Origin: an uncultured Clostridia bacterium
GTDB lineage: Bacteria > Bacillota > Clostridia > TANB77 > CAG-465
Assembly: GCA_944386605.1 (NCBI GenBank)
Contig: CALXBS010000007.1
Span: 1 to 51,885, forward strand
DNA: 51,885 nt
Direction of reading: 5' to 3'
Shown here: piece by piece, positions 51,869 through 51,885 of the stretch
Layout of the letters: every line of letters starts with the position of its first letter
Position numbering within the stretch: position 1 is the stretch's first letter
Made by a program: the position numbers and the translations under genes
Notes under the pieces: model-generated
What the model was told of the DNA's origin: nothing
The model's database searches: none
The model's input: only the letters and a program-made list of their open reading frames with translations

Positions 51869-51885
51869 CGTATAAAAAAATAGCT

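Overview
The window is low-GC chromosomal DNA of an anaerobic Firmicute, most likely an uncultured gut clostridium. The evidence is strong AT bias, AGGAGG-type ribosome sites, TTGACA/TATAAT promoters, intrinsic terminators, a DnaD/DnaC-type primosome pair, the spore-maturation genes spmA/spmB, a Spo0A-like regulator and a Gram-positive cell envelope. No species can be assigned from the sequence alone.

Layout. (1) 1-4.6 kb: gyrA, a zinc-finger-less DnaJ protein and a metallo-beta-lactamase-fold hydrolase. (2) 4.5-10.1 kb: a leftward operon of seven genes in which a reduced type IV secretion-like set (VirD4-like coupling ATPase, VirB2-like pilin, VirB6-like and VirB3/PrgI-like membrane proteins) is co-directional and tightly packed with dnaD, dnaC and a 40-codon gene. 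No VirB4, relaxase or peptidoglycan hydrolase is beside it. (3) 10.25-10.5 kb: tRNA-Lys, tRNA-Glu, tRNA-Thr. (4) 10.45-20.44 kb: a 9.9-kb integrated element in tRNA-Thr, bounded by perfect 66-bp direct repeats. It has a tyrosine integrase, an XRE repressor with a divergent operator region, an Xis-like protein, antirepressors (AntA/KilAC, Bro-N fragment, KilA-N), a replication-type protein with an internal repeat region, several small unknown genes and two degraded non-coding blocks. It carries no structural, packaging or conjugation genes and resembles a phage satellite or a decayed prophage. A 10-bp word, TAAAGAGGCA, occurs ten times inside it and was not seen outside. (5) 20.5-25.4 kb: two paralogous small membrane proteins with near-duplicate leaders flank an anchored surface protein, a GT4 glycosyltransferase and an orphan Spo0A-like regulator. 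(6) 25.5-31.9 kb: mutY, a Ca2+/Na+ exchanger, a glycerophosphodiesterase, rsmA, a YabE-like wall lytic protein, a frameshifted dut and a phosphoesterase. (7) 32-37.4 kb: a Bce/Van-like sensor kinase, response regulator and ABC exporter with a candidate regulator box. (8) 37.5-47.3 kb: an unknown protein, a HlyD-like adaptor, miaA, mutL, a PLC-like protein on the opposite strand, mutS, spmB/spmA and a 59-residue FTR-like CxC protein. (9) 47.3-51.9 kb: a GC-richer secreted choline-binding-repeat protein, an unidentified structured small RNA, an MgtA-type P-ATPase and two tRNA-Arg genes.

The observations most worth following up are the T4SS-like/primosome operon, the dispersed TAAAGAGGCA word, the C-terminal peptide shared by host DnaD and the element's replication protein, the standalone RNA at 48.7 kb and the paralogous membrane-protein pair with duplicated leaders. 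All functional statements rest on reading motifs and context by eye; no database search was run.
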